Source: Phycisphaerae bacterium
GTDB taxonomy: Bacteria; Planctomycetota; Phycisphaerae; Tepidisphaerales; Tepidisphaeraceae
NCBI GenBank assembly: GCA_025936175.1
Contig: JAICTV010000011.1
Coordinates: 1-48,952, forward strand
Length of the DNA: 48,952 nucleotides
Reading direction: 5' to 3'
This document shows positions 33,539 through 41,898 of the stretch, piece after piece. The notes below the pieces were generated by a model. It had not been told where the DNA came from. It searched no databases and saw nothing but the letters and a program-made list of their open reading frames with translations. Every line of letters begins with the position of its first letter. Within the stretch, counting starts at the first letter, position 1. Position numbers and translations under genes: made by a program.

Positions 33539-34837
33539 ATGTCCGAAAAGATCATCCGCGATCCGGTTCATGACGTCATCGCCTTCCGGCTGGATCAGCC
33601 GCTGGACCGGCTGCTCTTCGATTTGCTCGCCGCCCCGGAGCTGCAGCGCCTCCGCAGGATCCGCCAACTCGGCCTGGCTTCACTGGCTTATCCGGGCGCG
33701 GATCATTCCCGCTACAACCACAGCCTGGGCGTGATGGAGACCGCGCGCAAAGCGCTCGATCAGCTCGCCAGATCGTTCCGCATCGACGACGAGGGCCGCA
33801 TGATCTGCGTCGTCGCCGCGCTGTTGCACGACCTGGGCCACGGGCCGTTCAGCCACGTCTTCGAGCGCGTGAGCGGCGTGCATCATGAAGAGGTCACGCA
33901 CCGCGTCATCCTCGACGAGGGCAGCGGCGTACACCGCATCCTCGTCGCGCGGGATGCCGCGCTTCCGACCAAAATCGTCGCGTTCCTCCAATGCCAGCCG
34001 CGTCGCACGTTCTTCTGCGACATCATCTCCAGCCAGCTCGACGCCGACCGCTTCGACTACTTGCTCCGTGACAACCTGATGACCGGCAGCCGGTACGGCT
34101 CGTTCGATCTCGAGTGGGTGCTGCACGCGCTGACGATCGACGAATCGTGCGATCGCCTCGCCGTGCATACCAAGGGCATCAACGCGGTCGAGACGTACCT
34201 GCAGGCGCGGTTCAACATGTACCGCAACGTCTACTTCCACAAGGTCGTCCGCAGCGCCGAAGGGATGGTCAAGCTCGCGCTGCAACGCGCCAAGCGCCTC
34301 GCCGTGCAGGGCCGCCTCGATTGGCCGCAGTTCAACCAGGCGGCGTACAAGGCGATGCTCGGCCAGCGCCTCGCCGCCGAGGAATTCGCGGACATGGACG
34401 ACGTCGCGGTCATGCACTGCTTCAAGATCTGGTCGCACGGCGACGACGCGATCCTCGCCACGCTCTGCCGCGGGCTGCTGTTCCGCAAGCTGTTCAAGAC
34501 CATCGACCTGTCGCGCTTCGAAGATCCGAGAGGCGCGCGATCGGCGATCACGGCGGTCGAGCGAATGATCGCCGGTCAGGGCGGCGAGCCGGGCTACGAG
34601 ATGTTCTTCGATCAACCCGCCGGCAGCGGCTACGAAACGTTCGCCGCCAGCGGCGACGGTGACGATTGCTCTGATGCGAACGAGATCCTCGTCCGCGACG
34701 ACGCCGGCAAGCTCACGCCCTTCGGACAGGTTTCGCCGATGAGCCGCCTGCTCAATCGGCAGCTCATGTTCCGGCGGCTGCACGTTGCGCCGCAGTGGCG
34801 CGACCGTGCCGAAGCGATCGTCAAGTCGATCGGTTAA
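33539..34837 (+). CDS. HD-domain phosphohydrolase (YdhJ/SAMHD1-like)
   Basis: 432 residues. The opening IRDPVHDVIAF and the HD metal motif (NHSLGVMETA with His61; HDLGHGPFSH with His97-Asp98; later SQLDADRFDYLLRD) match the dGTPase-like HD family that includes bacterial YdhJ/YwfO. These enzymes are deoxynucleotide triphosphohydrolases or related phosphohydrolases. Cytosolic. It ends in a TTAA shared with the stop of the convergent recX gene, a 4-base overlap. Confidence 0.88.
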   Translation: MSEKIIRDPVHDVIAFRLDQPLDRLLFDLLAAPELQRLRRIRQLGLASLAYPGADHSRYNHSLGVMETARKALDQLARSFRIDDEGRMICVVAALLHDLGHGPFSHVFERVSGVHHEEVTHRVILDEGSGVHRILVARDAALPTKIVAFLQCQPRRTFFCDIISSQLDADRFDYLLRDNLMTGSRYGSFDLEWVLHALTIDESCDRLAVHTKGINAVETYLQARFNMYRNVYFHKVVRSAEGMVKLALQRAKRLAVQGRLDWPQFNQAAYKAMLGQRLAAEEFADMDDVAVMHCFKIWSHGDDAILATLCRGLLFRKLFKTIDLSRFEDPRGARSAITAVERMIAGQGGEPGYEMFFDQPAGSGYETFAASGDGDDCSDANEILVRDDAGKLTPFGQVSPMSRLLNRQLMFRRLHVAPQWRDRAEAIVKSIG

Positions 34838-35478
34838 TCCACGTCGCGCGCTTCGCCGCCGAGCACCTCATCCACCACCGGTTTGATCGCGTCGTAGTCA
34901 AAGCCGCGGCGTTGCAGCATGCCGATGAGTCGCCGCCGCGCGACCAGCAGGTCGAGCTTGCGCAGGCGCGCCGCCTGCTTCAGCGCGAGCTGCCTGGCGA
35001 CGGCGACCGAGTCGGTCGCATCATACACGTCATCGAGCGCGCGGTCCGCGACATCCCCCTTCACTCCCGCCTTGAGCAATTCGATCTTCGCGCGACGACG
35101 GCCGTGTTGTTTGTGCTCGGCGGCGGATGCGGCCTTGGTTTTCGCAAAACGTTCGTCGTTCAGATATTCCAGCCGCGTCAGGTCTGCGATGACGGCGTCA
35201 ACGATCGTCTGGCCGTACTCCTTCCGCATCAGCTTCCGCCGCATCTCGGCGGTCGATTGCAGCCGCGTCTGGAGGAGTCGCAGCGCCGCGTCGAAGCATT
35301 CCTGCCTGACCTCGCCGAGCTCGATCTCGCGGACCTGCTCTTCGGTGAGACTCATCCCCTGGCGCAGTCGGAATTTGGCGACGACGTTCACGTTGCACCC
35401 GAACGCGAACGCGCTGTCGAGATAGATGTTGCGTCGATTCGGTCGGCGCTTCTGCTCGCTGATGCGGGTGATGATCAC
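34834..35478 (-). CDS. recX: RecX regulatory protein
   Basis: 214 residues. Three-helix RecX repeats appear from about 55 onwards, with the usual markers AALRLLQTRLQSTAEMRRKL and YLNDERFAKTKA. RecX modulates RecA filament growth in recombination and the SOS response. recA is not in this window. The N-terminal 45 residues precede the usual domain. The gene is convergent with the HD hydrolase and ends in the shared TTAA. Confidence 0.88.
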   Translation of the reverse strand: MIITRISEQKRRPNRRNIYLDSAFAFGCNVNVVAKFRLRQGMSLTEEQVREIELGEVRQECFDAALRLLQTRLQSTAEMRRKLMRKEYGQTIVDAVIADLTRLEYLNDERFAKTKAASAAEHKQHGRRRAKIELLKAGVKGDVADRALDDVYDATDSVAVARQLALKQAARLRKLDLLVARRRLIGMLQRRGFDYDAIKPVVDEVLGGEARDVD

Positions 35479-35506
35479 GCGGTCATTCTAAGCGAGCGCA
35501 CGGCCC

Positions 35507-35558
35507 AAAGCCCGGCACTTCGTGCCGGGGAGTTTCCCGGCACAAAGCGCCGGGCTTT
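35507..35558. repeat. 23-base-arm palindrome AAAGCCCGGC...GCCGGGCTTT
   Basis: Arms 35507-35529 and 35536-35558 match except at two positions, both of which remain G-U pairs when read as RNA. It lies 13 bases after the SDR stop and just before recX. Confidence 0.8.
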
Positions 35559-35571
35559 GCGCTGCGCCACG

Positions 35572-36300
35572 TCACGTGATCGAACGCCCCCCGTCGAGTC
35601 GAATAATCTGACCGGTGATGTAACTTCCCTCGGTCGCGAGGAAGTGAACAAGGTTCGCGACATCCTCCGGCGTTCCCGCGCGGCCGAGTGGCACGCGCTT
35701 CAGATATTTTTCCTGCTCCGATTCGGGATATCCCGGCGGCCACTCGACGACGCCGGGCGCGATCCCGTTTACCGTCACTTCCGGCGCGAGCTCGCGCGCC
35801 AAACCCAGCGTGAGATTGCCGAGCGCCGCCTTCGATGCGCAATAGATCAGGTAGTCCGGCCACGGACGCTCGGCGAGCAGATCGATCATGTTCACGACAT
35901 GCCCGCGCGACTGCCGCAGCATCGCTTCGAACTTCTGCACGAGCAGCAGCGGCGACTGCACGTGAATCGCCGCCACCTTCCGCATCATCTCCATCGTCGT
36001 CGCGCGCAGTTTGCCGGGTAGATACAGCGACGCGCTGTTGACCAGCAGATCAATCCGATCGAACTGTTGCCGGCAGGAATCGAAGATGATCGTCGGCGCC
36101 GATTCCGGCTGCGTCAGGTCCGCCCGAATCGCCATCGCCCGCCGACCGCGCTTGTGCAGCGCGTGCTCCAATGCGGCGGCTTCCGCCTGGCTGCTCAGAT
36201 AGGTAAACGCGATGTCGAACCCCGCATCCGCGAGCTTCTCGACGATCGCCCGCCCGACGCGTTTTGCCCCGCCGGTCACCAATGCGACTTTGGCGCTCAT
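35572..36300 (-). CDS. Pteridine-reductase-type short-chain dehydrogenase
   Basis: 242 residues. Rossmann motif TGGAKRVG (9-16), NSAS in place of NNAG, and the catalytic Tyr153-x3-Lys157. The catalytic Ser of classic SDRs is replaced by Asp140 (VNMID), exactly 13 residues before the Tyr, as in pteridine reductase PTR1 and close to bacterial FolM. The likely reaction is NADPH-dependent reduction of dihydropterins such as dihydromonapterin or biopterin. A TATAGT box lies 8 bases before the ATG. The palindrome at 35507-35558 follows the stop. Confidence 0.87.
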   Translation of the reverse strand: MSAKVALVTGGAKRVGRAIVEKLADAGFDIAFTYLSSQAEAAALEHALHKRGRRAMAIRADLTQPESAPTIIFDSCRQQFDRIDLLVNSASLYLPGKLRATTMEMMRKVAAIHVQSPLLLVQKFEAMLRQSRGHVVNMIDLLAERPWPDYLIYCASKAALGNLTLGLARELAPEVTVNGIAPGVVEWPPGYPESEQEKYLKRVPLGRAGTPEDVANLVHFLATEGSYITGQIIRLDGGRSIT

Positions 36301-36308
36301 GGCCTGCT

Positions 36309-36314
36309 ACTATA
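36309..36314 (-). promoter_or_regulatory. -10 box placed for leaderless SDR mRNA
   Basis: On the minus strand TATAGT ends 8 bases before the ATG at 36300. A TTGACA (36332-36337) in the same gap points the other way, toward the short ORF, but has a weak -10. Confidence 0.5.
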
Positions 36315-36419
36315 CATTTCGGATTTTTATGTTGACACGGGCGGCGGTCGTACGGCATGTTTTCCGCCTCACTCAAATCTGACCGTGAGTCTGACTGGGG
36401 CGAAAAGGAGCCCGCGTTC

Positions 36420-36539
36420 ATGCTCAAGTTGCCGTACGACAACTTCAAACTCCGCAAGTGGCTGATGCCGCACGTTCGCACGCGCGCCGCCGTTTCGGAG
36501 ATTATTTCGCCGCGTGGGCGGGAGGCACTGCACCGGTAG
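36420..36539 (+). CDS. Short basic ORF upstream of the ABC exporter
   Basis: 39 residues, beginning MLKLPYDNFKLRKWLM and rich in Lys, Arg and Leu. The ATG has AAAAGGAG nine bases upstream, one of the best ribosome binding sites in the window, and a TTGACA lies about 85 bases further up. A terminator hairpin follows at 36571-36607, then the ABC exporter gene. It could be a leader peptide, an independent small protein or a secreted peptide; no Gly-Gly leader or signal is seen. The frame is open upstream to an ATG at 36357. Confidence 0.5.
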   Translation: MLKLPYDNFKLRKWLMPHVRTRAAVSEIISPRGREALHR

Positions 36540-36570
36540 GTCTTCCGACGATTTCCTGCTGAATTTCCCC

Positions 36571-36607
36571 ACCACGCGGCCGGATGCGGACCGCGTGGTT
36601 TTGTTTT
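36571..36607 (+). terminator. Terminator hairpin between the short ORF and the ABC gene
   Basis: ACCACGCGG (36571-36579) pairs with CCGCGTGGT (36591-36599), followed by a T-rich run (36599-36606). It ends 20 bases before the ABC gene ATG, a position typical of attenuators or of a terminator for the short ORF. Confidence 0.7.
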
Positions 36608-36625
36608 AGGGAAACGAGACGCCAC

Positions 36626-38917
36626 ATGAGCGACGAGGAAAAGCAAAAAGCGACGAAGGCGACCACGCTGCCGGAGAACGTGCGCGCCCGCTTCAACGGC
36701 CAGCTCGACAACGCGCAGATCATCGCGTGGGCGCAGTTCGATCTCGATGACCACAATCGCTACGCCGAAGCGTATGCGGTGCTGACCCACAGCGATCTTC
36801 TGATCGTGACTGAAGCTCAGCCAACGCGCGTCATCCCCATCAACTCGATCGAGGAAGCGGCGATCGTCGAAGGCCTCGGCGTGGATCGGTTGAACGTCAT
36901 CGTCGCCGGCAAGCTCGCGGCGGAGATGCGCTATACACGGAAGACACGTCGCGAGATGACGCGGCTCCAGCGCAAGCTCGAGCGGCGGATGCCGCGCAAG
37001 GAAGGCAAGGAGCTCCCGCCCGACTGGCTCGAGAACGTCGAGCGCCAGGCGGAGGCGACCGAGCACTGCCCCAGGTGCGGCAGCATCATCCCCGCGTACG
37101 CCGAGGGCGTCTGCCCGCGCTGCCAGCAGACGCGCAAGATCCTCTGGCGGTTGCTGGATGTCGCGCAGCCGTACCGAAGACGCGTGACGGCGGCGCTCGT
37201 GCTGACGTGCATCGTCACCGGCCTGTCGACGTTGCCGGCGGTCTTCCTGCGCTATCTCGTGGACGGCTCGCTCGATCTCAATCGTCGGGCCGGTCATTTG
37301 TCGATGGCGCAGCGGACGCACAACCTGTTCTTCTGGTCAGCGGCGATCGCGATCGCCGTGATCGTCACACAATCGTTCGGCTACGGCAGACTTCAGATCC
37401 TGACGAGCCTCGGCACGCAGATGGCGCGCGACCTTCGCCACATGGTCTACGAGCACATGCACAACCTGTCGCTCCGCTTCTTCGCCAAGCGCCGCACGGG
37501 CTCGCTGATCACGCGCGTGACCAATGACACCGATCGGCTGTGGGACTTCATCGTCTTCGGCTCGGTGAACCTGATCCGCGACATCCTGATGATCTTCGTC
37601 TTCGCGGGCGTGATGTTCTACTTCAACTGGCGGCTGGCGATCGCGGCGCTGCTCCCGGTGCCGCCGCTGGCGATCCTCACCTACTACCGCAGCCGCACGA
37701 TGCAGAACATGTTCGGCCGGCTGTGGACGTACTGGTCGCGCATGACGGCGGTGGTGGGGGATGCGCTGCCCGGCGTGCGCGTGGTCAAAGCGTTCAGCAG
37801 CGAGAAGCGCGAGCTCGAGCGCTTCGACGCGCGCAGCGATGAGTACACCGTCCACGAGCAGGAAACCAATCGCGTCTGGGCGACGCTTCAGCCGGTCATC
37901 GCCGCGACGATGCAACTGGGCCGAACGCTCGTGTGGGTCGTTGGCGGATGGCTCGTGATCCGTCAGCCGTCGGATCAGAATTCGCTCGGGACGCTGTTCA
38001 TGTTCAACGCCTTCGTAACGTCGTTCTACGAGCCGATCATGGAGCTGGCGAACAGCAACCGGATGGTGACGCGTGCCGCCAGCAGTGCCACCCGTGTATT
38101 CGAGGTGCTCGATACGGCCCCTGAAATTTATTCATCCACCGGTGCGTTAACGAAGCAGCGGCTTGACGGCCGCGTGGAATTCCGCCAGGTGTCATTCAGC
38201 TACGAGGGCGCACAACCTGCGCTGCGCGAAGTTTCCCTGAGCGTTTCACCAGGAGAAATGATCGGCCTGTGCGGCCCATCCGGCGCGGGCAAGAGTACGT
38301 TCGTCAACTTGATCTGCCGGTTCTACGATGTAACCGACGGGCAGATCCTGATCGACGGCGTGGACGTGCGCGATTACGACGTGAAATGGTTACGCCGGCA
38401 GATCGGACTCGTATTGCAGGAGCCGTACCTGTTCCACGGCACCATCGCGGAGAACATCCGCTATGGGAAGCCGGACGCCAGCGAAAAAGAAATCATCGCC
38501 GCGGCGAAGGCAGCCAACGCGCATGACTTCATCGTCGGCTTCCCGGACGGATACGACACGATGGTCGGCGAGCGCGGACAAAGTTTATCGGGCGGCGAGC
38601 GTCAGCGGATCAGCATCGCGCGGGCGATTCTGCACAACCCGCGCATCCTGATCCTCGACGAGGCCACGAGCTCGGTCGACACCGAGACCGAGAAGCAGAT
38701 CCAGCAGGCGCTGGACCGGCTGGTCGAGGGACGAACCACTTTCGCCATCGCGCACCGCCTGTCGACTTTGCAGGCCGCCGATCGACTCGTGGTGTTGGAG
38801 AAAGGAAAGATCGTCGAGCAGGGCCTACATTCGGAACTGCTTGACATCAAGGACGGCGTGTACGCGAAACTTCATAAGACGCAGACGGAAATGAACTCAG
38901 TGCTCGCACTGACGTGA
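36626..38917 (+). CDS. ABC exporter with PH-like/zinc-ribbon cytosolic N-terminus
   Basis: 763 residues. Residues about 15-125 form a soluble β-rich domain; a zinc ribbon CPRC...CPRC follows (Cys148, 151, 163, 166). An ABC-exporter transmembrane domain spans about 187-470, and a nucleotide-binding domain has Walker A GPSGAGKST (550-558) and LSGGE (654-658). The order TMD-NBD makes it a homodimeric exporter. Together with the DUF1854 gene four genes downstream, this matches what databases, as I recall, call cyanophycin-associated ABC transporters. No cyanophycin synthetase is here. The substrate is unknown. Confidence 0.88.
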   Translation: MSDEEKQKATKATTLPENVRARFNGQLDNAQIIAWAQFDLDDHNRYAEAYAVLTHSDLLIVTEAQPTRVIPINSIEEAAIVEGLGVDRLNVIVAGKLAAEMRYTRKTRREMTRLQRKLERRMPRKEGKELPPDWLENVERQAEATEHCPRCGSIIPAYAEGVCPRCQQTRKILWRLLDVAQPYRRRVTAALVLTCIVTGLSTLPAVFLRYLVDGSLDLNRRAGHLSMAQRTHNLFFWSAAIAIAVIVTQSFGYGRLQILTSLGTQMARDLRHMVYEHMHNLSLRFFAKRRTGSLITRVTNDTDRLWDFIVFGSVNLIRDILMIFVFAGVMFYFNWRLAIAALLPVPPLAILTYYRSRTMQNMFGRLWTYWSRMTAVVGDALPGVRVVKAFSSEKRELERFDARSDEYTVHEQETNRVWATLQPVIAATMQLGRTLVWVVGGWLVIRQPSDQNSLGTLFMFNAFVTSFYEPIMELANSNRMVTRAASSATRVFEVLDTAPEIYSSTGALTKQRLDGRVEFRQVSFSYEGAQPALREVSLSVSPGEMIGLCGPSGAGKSTFVNLICRFYDVTDGQILIDGVDVRDYDVKWLRRQIGLVLQEPYLFHGTIAENIRYGKPDASEKEIIAAAKAANAHDFIVGFPDGYDTMVGERGQSLSGGERQRISIARAILHNPRILILDEATSSVDTETEKQIQQALDRLVEGRTTFAIAHRLSTLQAADRLVVLEKGKIVEQGLHSELLDIKDGVYAKLHKTQTEMNSVLALT

Positions 38918-39342
38918 ACGATTTTACTGGCATGAGGCCGAACACCATGTTTGACGTTGAGCACAACAAGATCGGAAATGGCGCGGGCGCGCTTCGCATC
39001 GAGCCGGTGGACAACTGGCACGCGCGGTGGAAGGACGTCCTGCGCGCCGTCGAGCAGCACGGCAAGATCACGAAGCTCGCCGTCGATGCCGACGGATGGT
39101 TATCGGCCCGTCAGGTGCTGATGGTCGCGTTCGTGAACGATGCGCCGGCGGCGCACCTTTGCTTCAACGTGCTGCCCGCCAGGGGCGGATGCGTCGAGGC
39201 GAAGCTCGAGAGCTTCGGCATCGATGAGCAATTCTGCGGCCGCGGGATCGAATCGCAACTGCACCGCGCCGCCGTCGAGCGTGCCGAGGCGCTGGGATGT
39301 TCGAAGCTGCGCGGTTTCAAGTTGAACAGCAAATGGTGCTGA
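38914..39342 (+). CDS. Divergent GNAT-like acetyltransferase
   Basis: 142 residues. The late segment FGIDEQFCGRGIESQLHRAA resembles the acetyl-CoA loop (Q/R-x-x-G-x-G/A) in which the last Gly is changed, and AVERAEALGCSKLRGF fits the following GNAT helix and strand. GTG at 38914 overlaps the ABC gene stop (GTGA), so this start is preferred; ATG at 38932 or 38947 would shorten the N-terminus. It is in the same overlapping run as the exporter. Whether it binds acetyl-CoA is unclear. Confidence 0.65.
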   Translation: MNDFTGMRPNTMFDVEHNKIGNGAGALRIEPVDNWHARWKDVLRAVEQHGKITKLAVDADGWLSARQVLMVAFVNDAPAAHLCFNVLPARGGCVEAKLESFGIDEQFCGRGIESQLHRAAVERAEALGCSKLRGFKLNSKWC

Positions 39343-39349
39343 TCGATCG

Positions 39350-39811
39350 ATGAACGGATCGCTCGTCCAACTAAACGTCTCCAAAGGCGGGATGCCCAAG
39401 CGTCCCGTCTTGTTCGCGCACGTGTCGAGAAACGGCATCGAAGGCGACAAGCAGCGCGACCTCCGCTACCACGGCGGGCCGGATCGCGCGGTCTGTATTT
39501 ACAGCGAAGAGCTGTACGCCTGGCTGCGCGAGGAGGGGATCGGGCTGGAGAACGGCGCGGTCGGCGAGAATTTCACCACCCGCGGCGTCGATCTCGACGC
39601 GCTCGCTGTCGGCGATCAGTTGCGCGTCGGCGAATGCCTGATCGAGATCACCGACGTCCGCACGCCGTGCCGGAATCTGCTGCAGTGGCATCCGGAGCTG
39701 CTCAAACGGATCAAAGGCCGCAGCGGCTGGGTGGCGAAGGTGATCGAGGAAGCGGTCGTCAAGAGCGGCGACGAAATCACGGTCCTGCACGCGGAGCGAA
39801 AGCGGTCATGA
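39350..39811 (+). CDS. MOSC-domain protein (YiiM-like)
   Basis: 153 residues with one MOSC domain: GDKQRDLRYHGGPDRAVCIY, VGENFTTRGVDLDALAVGDQ and the conserved Cys107 in TDVRTPCRN. MOSC domains handle molybdenum cofactor or sulfur; YiiM-type proteins are linked to reduction of N-hydroxylated bases. No signal peptide. The start is 7 bases past the GNAT stop, and the stop overlaps the next ATG (ATGA). Confidence 0.9.
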   Translation: MNGSLVQLNVSKGGMPKRPVLFAHVSRNGIEGDKQRDLRYHGGPDRAVCIYSEELYAWLREEGIGLENGAVGENFTTRGVDLDALAVGDQLRVGECLIEITDVRTPCRNLLQWHPELLKRIKGRSGWVAKVIEEAVVKSGDEITVLHAERKRS

Positions 39812-40317
39812 CGCCCTCGCCCGAGTTTTTTCAGCACCTCTTCGAGTACACCAGGTGGGCGGACCTGCGCCAGCTCGAGACGACCACGCCGCTGGCTGAC
39901 GAAGCGTATTTCAAAAACCACGGCTGGTCGTTCGGCACGATTCACGAAGTGATGCTTCACATGCTCTCGGCCCAGAGCATCTGGCTCGACCGCATCGTCG
40001 GCCGCACGCCCGTCTGGCTCGCGGACGATTCGCGCATGGCCGAGCGCGCGGCCGTCGAGCCGGAGTGGCACGCGATCCACCAGCGTTTCACCGCGTTCCT
40101 CGCTGATCAGACGCCTCAATCGCTCGCCGCCGCCATCACGCACACGAACATGCGCGGGCAGACGTTCACGCTGCCGCTGTGGAACCTGCTCACGCACGTC
40201 TGCAACCACTCGACGCATCACCGCGGGCAGCTCAACTCGATGATCAAGCTGTCCGGCGGCGAGCCGAGCGAAATCGACTACTCGATCTACATCAAGATCG
40301 CCAAGGGGCTCCTGTGA
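39808..40317 (+). CDS. DinB-family protein
   Basis: 169 residues, a four-helix bundle of the DinB/YfiT family. The metal-binding His triad is visible: His51 (EVMLHML) and His134-x3-His138 in HVCNHSTHHRGQL. Family members include thiol S-transferases (bacillithiol or mycothiol) and stress-induced proteins; the substrate here is unknown. It overlaps both neighbours by 4 bases (ATGA with MOSC, GTGA with DUF1854). Confidence 0.88.
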   Translation: MTPSPEFFQHLFEYTRWADLRQLETTTPLADEAYFKNHGWSFGTIHEVMLHMLSAQSIWLDRIVGRTPVWLADDSRMAERAAVEPEWHAIHQRFTAFLADQTPQSLAAAITHTNMRGQTFTLPLWNLLTHVCNHSTHHRGQLNSMIKLSGGEPSEIDYSIYIKIAKGLL

Positions 40318-40784
40318 CTGAAGCGACATTCGATCTAATCGAAGACGACACCGGCAACTTGAAGCTGCTGCGCCCCGGCGAAGAAGCGGTGGAGAAGGTG
40401 CGCATCCGCCGGGCGTTCCCGTGGTCAAAGCCGGATGAGTTCATCTCGATCCGCAACAGCGAAGGCAAGGAGCTGCTGCTGCTCGAGACGCTCGCGGGCG
40501 TCGCGCCGAGCGTGCGCGAGACGATCGAGCGTCAGCTCGGCGACACGATCTTCATCCCGACGATCACGCGCGTGGACAAGATCGACGTGACGTTCGGCTT
40601 CCAGCAGTGGCACGTCCAGACCGATCGCGGCCCGGCCGAGTTCCGCGTTCAGGAGCGCGAGGACATCCGCTTCCTCCCCGACGGCCGCTACAGCATCCGC
40701 GACGCCGACGGCAACATCTACGCGATGCGCCCGCGTCAGGAGATGGATGAGCACAGCCGCCGCGCGCTCGGGCCGCTGATCTAG
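40314..40784 (+). CDS. DUF1854-family protein
   Basis: 156 residues, starting at GTG 40314 that overlaps the DinB stop. The pattern IRRAFPWSKPDEFISI, LGDTIFIPTITRVDKI, QVQTDRGPAEFRVQ-like (HVQTDRGPAEF) and EDIRFLPDGRYSIRDADGN matches DUF1854 proteins known beside ABC exporters with the same kind of N-terminus. Soluble, no signal peptide. The function is unknown; it is probably an accessory of the exporter at 36626, four genes upstream. Confidence 0.82.
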   Translation: MTEATFDLIEDDTGNLKLLRPGEEAVEKVRIRRAFPWSKPDEFISIRNSEGKELLLLETLAGVAPSVRETIERQLGDTIFIPTITRVDKIDVTFGFQQWHVQTDRGPAEFRVQEREDIRFLPDGRYSIRDADGNIYAMRPRQEMDEHSRRALGPLI

Positions 40785-41002
40785 CTCGTTTCTGCAAATC
40801 GCGCGCAAGCCGTCATTTTTCGCGCGGAGTGAGAAAAATCGCGCGCAACTTTACGCCGCAACGAGAGTAACACGAGCTCCTGCGCCTCTGCCTGCCGCAC
40901 GATAGAGCCTTCGGATGACCTGCGGGTCGTCGGCGGAGCAGAACGCGGCTAATGCGGGCGGGCGGACGCTGGCGGGGGTTTCGTAGTCGACGCTAACTTC
41001 GG
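40785..41002. other. Convergent gap with a possible coding remnant
   Basis: Between the DUF1854 and UbiA-like genes. Two copies of AATCGCGCGCAA (about 40797 and 40838) lie near the DUF1854 end. On the minus strand 40998-40851 is an open frame of about 48 residues ending GAGARVTLVAA, without a usual start codon, directly after the prenyltransferase stop. It may be a remnant. No terminator recognised. Confidence 0.35.
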
Positions 41003-41878
41003 TCAGATGAAGACGTCGATCACGCCGAGCGTGCCGATGACAAGGCTGATCACACCGTTGATCGTGAAGAACGCCAGACCGACCTTCGACAGATCGTTTG
41101 GCTTGACGATCGCATGCTCGATCACGAGCAGCGCGCCCGCGAGCGCGACGCCGATGAAGTAGAGGCGCGACAGCTCCGGGGTAAGCAGCCCGAGCGCAAC
41201 CAGCGCCGCGAACGAGATCACATGCGTCACGCGGCTGATCCACAGCGCCCGCGCGATGCCCGATTTCGCCGGCACCGACACCACGCCCGTCTCCAGATCG
41301 CTCTCGTAATCCTGGCAGGCGTAGATGATGTCAAAGCCCGCCGTCCAGCAAAGGACGGCAACGGCCATCAGCACCGGTGGCAGGGCGACCGTTCCCGCGA
41401 TTGCGATCCATGCGCAGATCGGCGCCAGTGCCAGCGCGGTACCGAGGTAGTAATGGCACAGCCGCGAGAACCGCTTGAGCAGCGGATACGACGCGAGAAA
41501 AGCGAGCACAGGCAGCGCCAGCGCGAGCGGCCAGGCGTTCGCGTAGACGAGCCAAAAGAGCGCCGTCGCCGCGACGAACGCCGCCGCGCAGAGGATCATG
41601 ATCATCGTCACGAAGCGAAGCGAGAGTTGCCCGCTCGGCAGCGCGCGTCGCGCCGTGCGCGGATTCTTTCGATCGAGCTCGGCATCGAGCACGCGGTTCG
41701 ACGCCATCGCGACCGTCCGGGCCGTCACCATGCACAGCACGATCAGCGCGAGCTTGCCAAGTAAAGGTCCCCCGACGCGATGCCACGCCATCGCGGCCGC
41801 AAGGATCGCCCACGGCATCGCGAAGACCGAGTGGCTGATCTTGATGTCGCGGCAAAACAGTGCGAGCTTCGCACTCAC
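41003..41878 (-). CDS. mqnP: UbiA-family polyprenyltransferase, probably MqnP-type
   Basis: 291 residues with about eight transmembrane helices. Both Asp-rich motifs are present: NRVLDAELD in the first loop and QDYESDLE in the second, binding Mg-diphosphate of the polyprenyl donor. With the UbiX-like and UbiE/MenG genes directly upstream, it is probably the prenyltransferase of the futalosine menaquinone route. GTG 41878 is taken as start. The frame stays open through an upstream REP palindrome to a GTG overlapping the ubiX stop (TAGTG), which would add 40 repeat-encoded residues. Confidence 0.82.
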   Translation of the reverse strand: MSAKLALFCRDIKISHSVFAMPWAILAAAMAWHRVGGPLLGKLALIVLCMVTARTVAMASNRVLDAELDRKNPRTARRALPSGQLSLRFVTMIMILCAAAFVAATALFWLVYANAWPLALALPVLAFLASYPLLKRFSRLCHYYLGTALALAPICAWIAIAGTVALPPVLMAVAVLCWTAGFDIIYACQDYESDLETGVVSVPAKSGIARALWISRVTHVISFAALVALGLLTPELSRLYFIGVALAGALLVIEHAIVKPNDLSKVGLAFFTINGVISLVIGTLGVIDVFI

Positions 41879-41898
41879 TCCGCCACCACCGCGGCAAT

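Noticed and set aside
40785..40860. Direct repeats AATCGCGCGCAA as an operator or origin
   Set aside because: Only two copies about 42 bases apart between convergent gene ends; too little to support a site.
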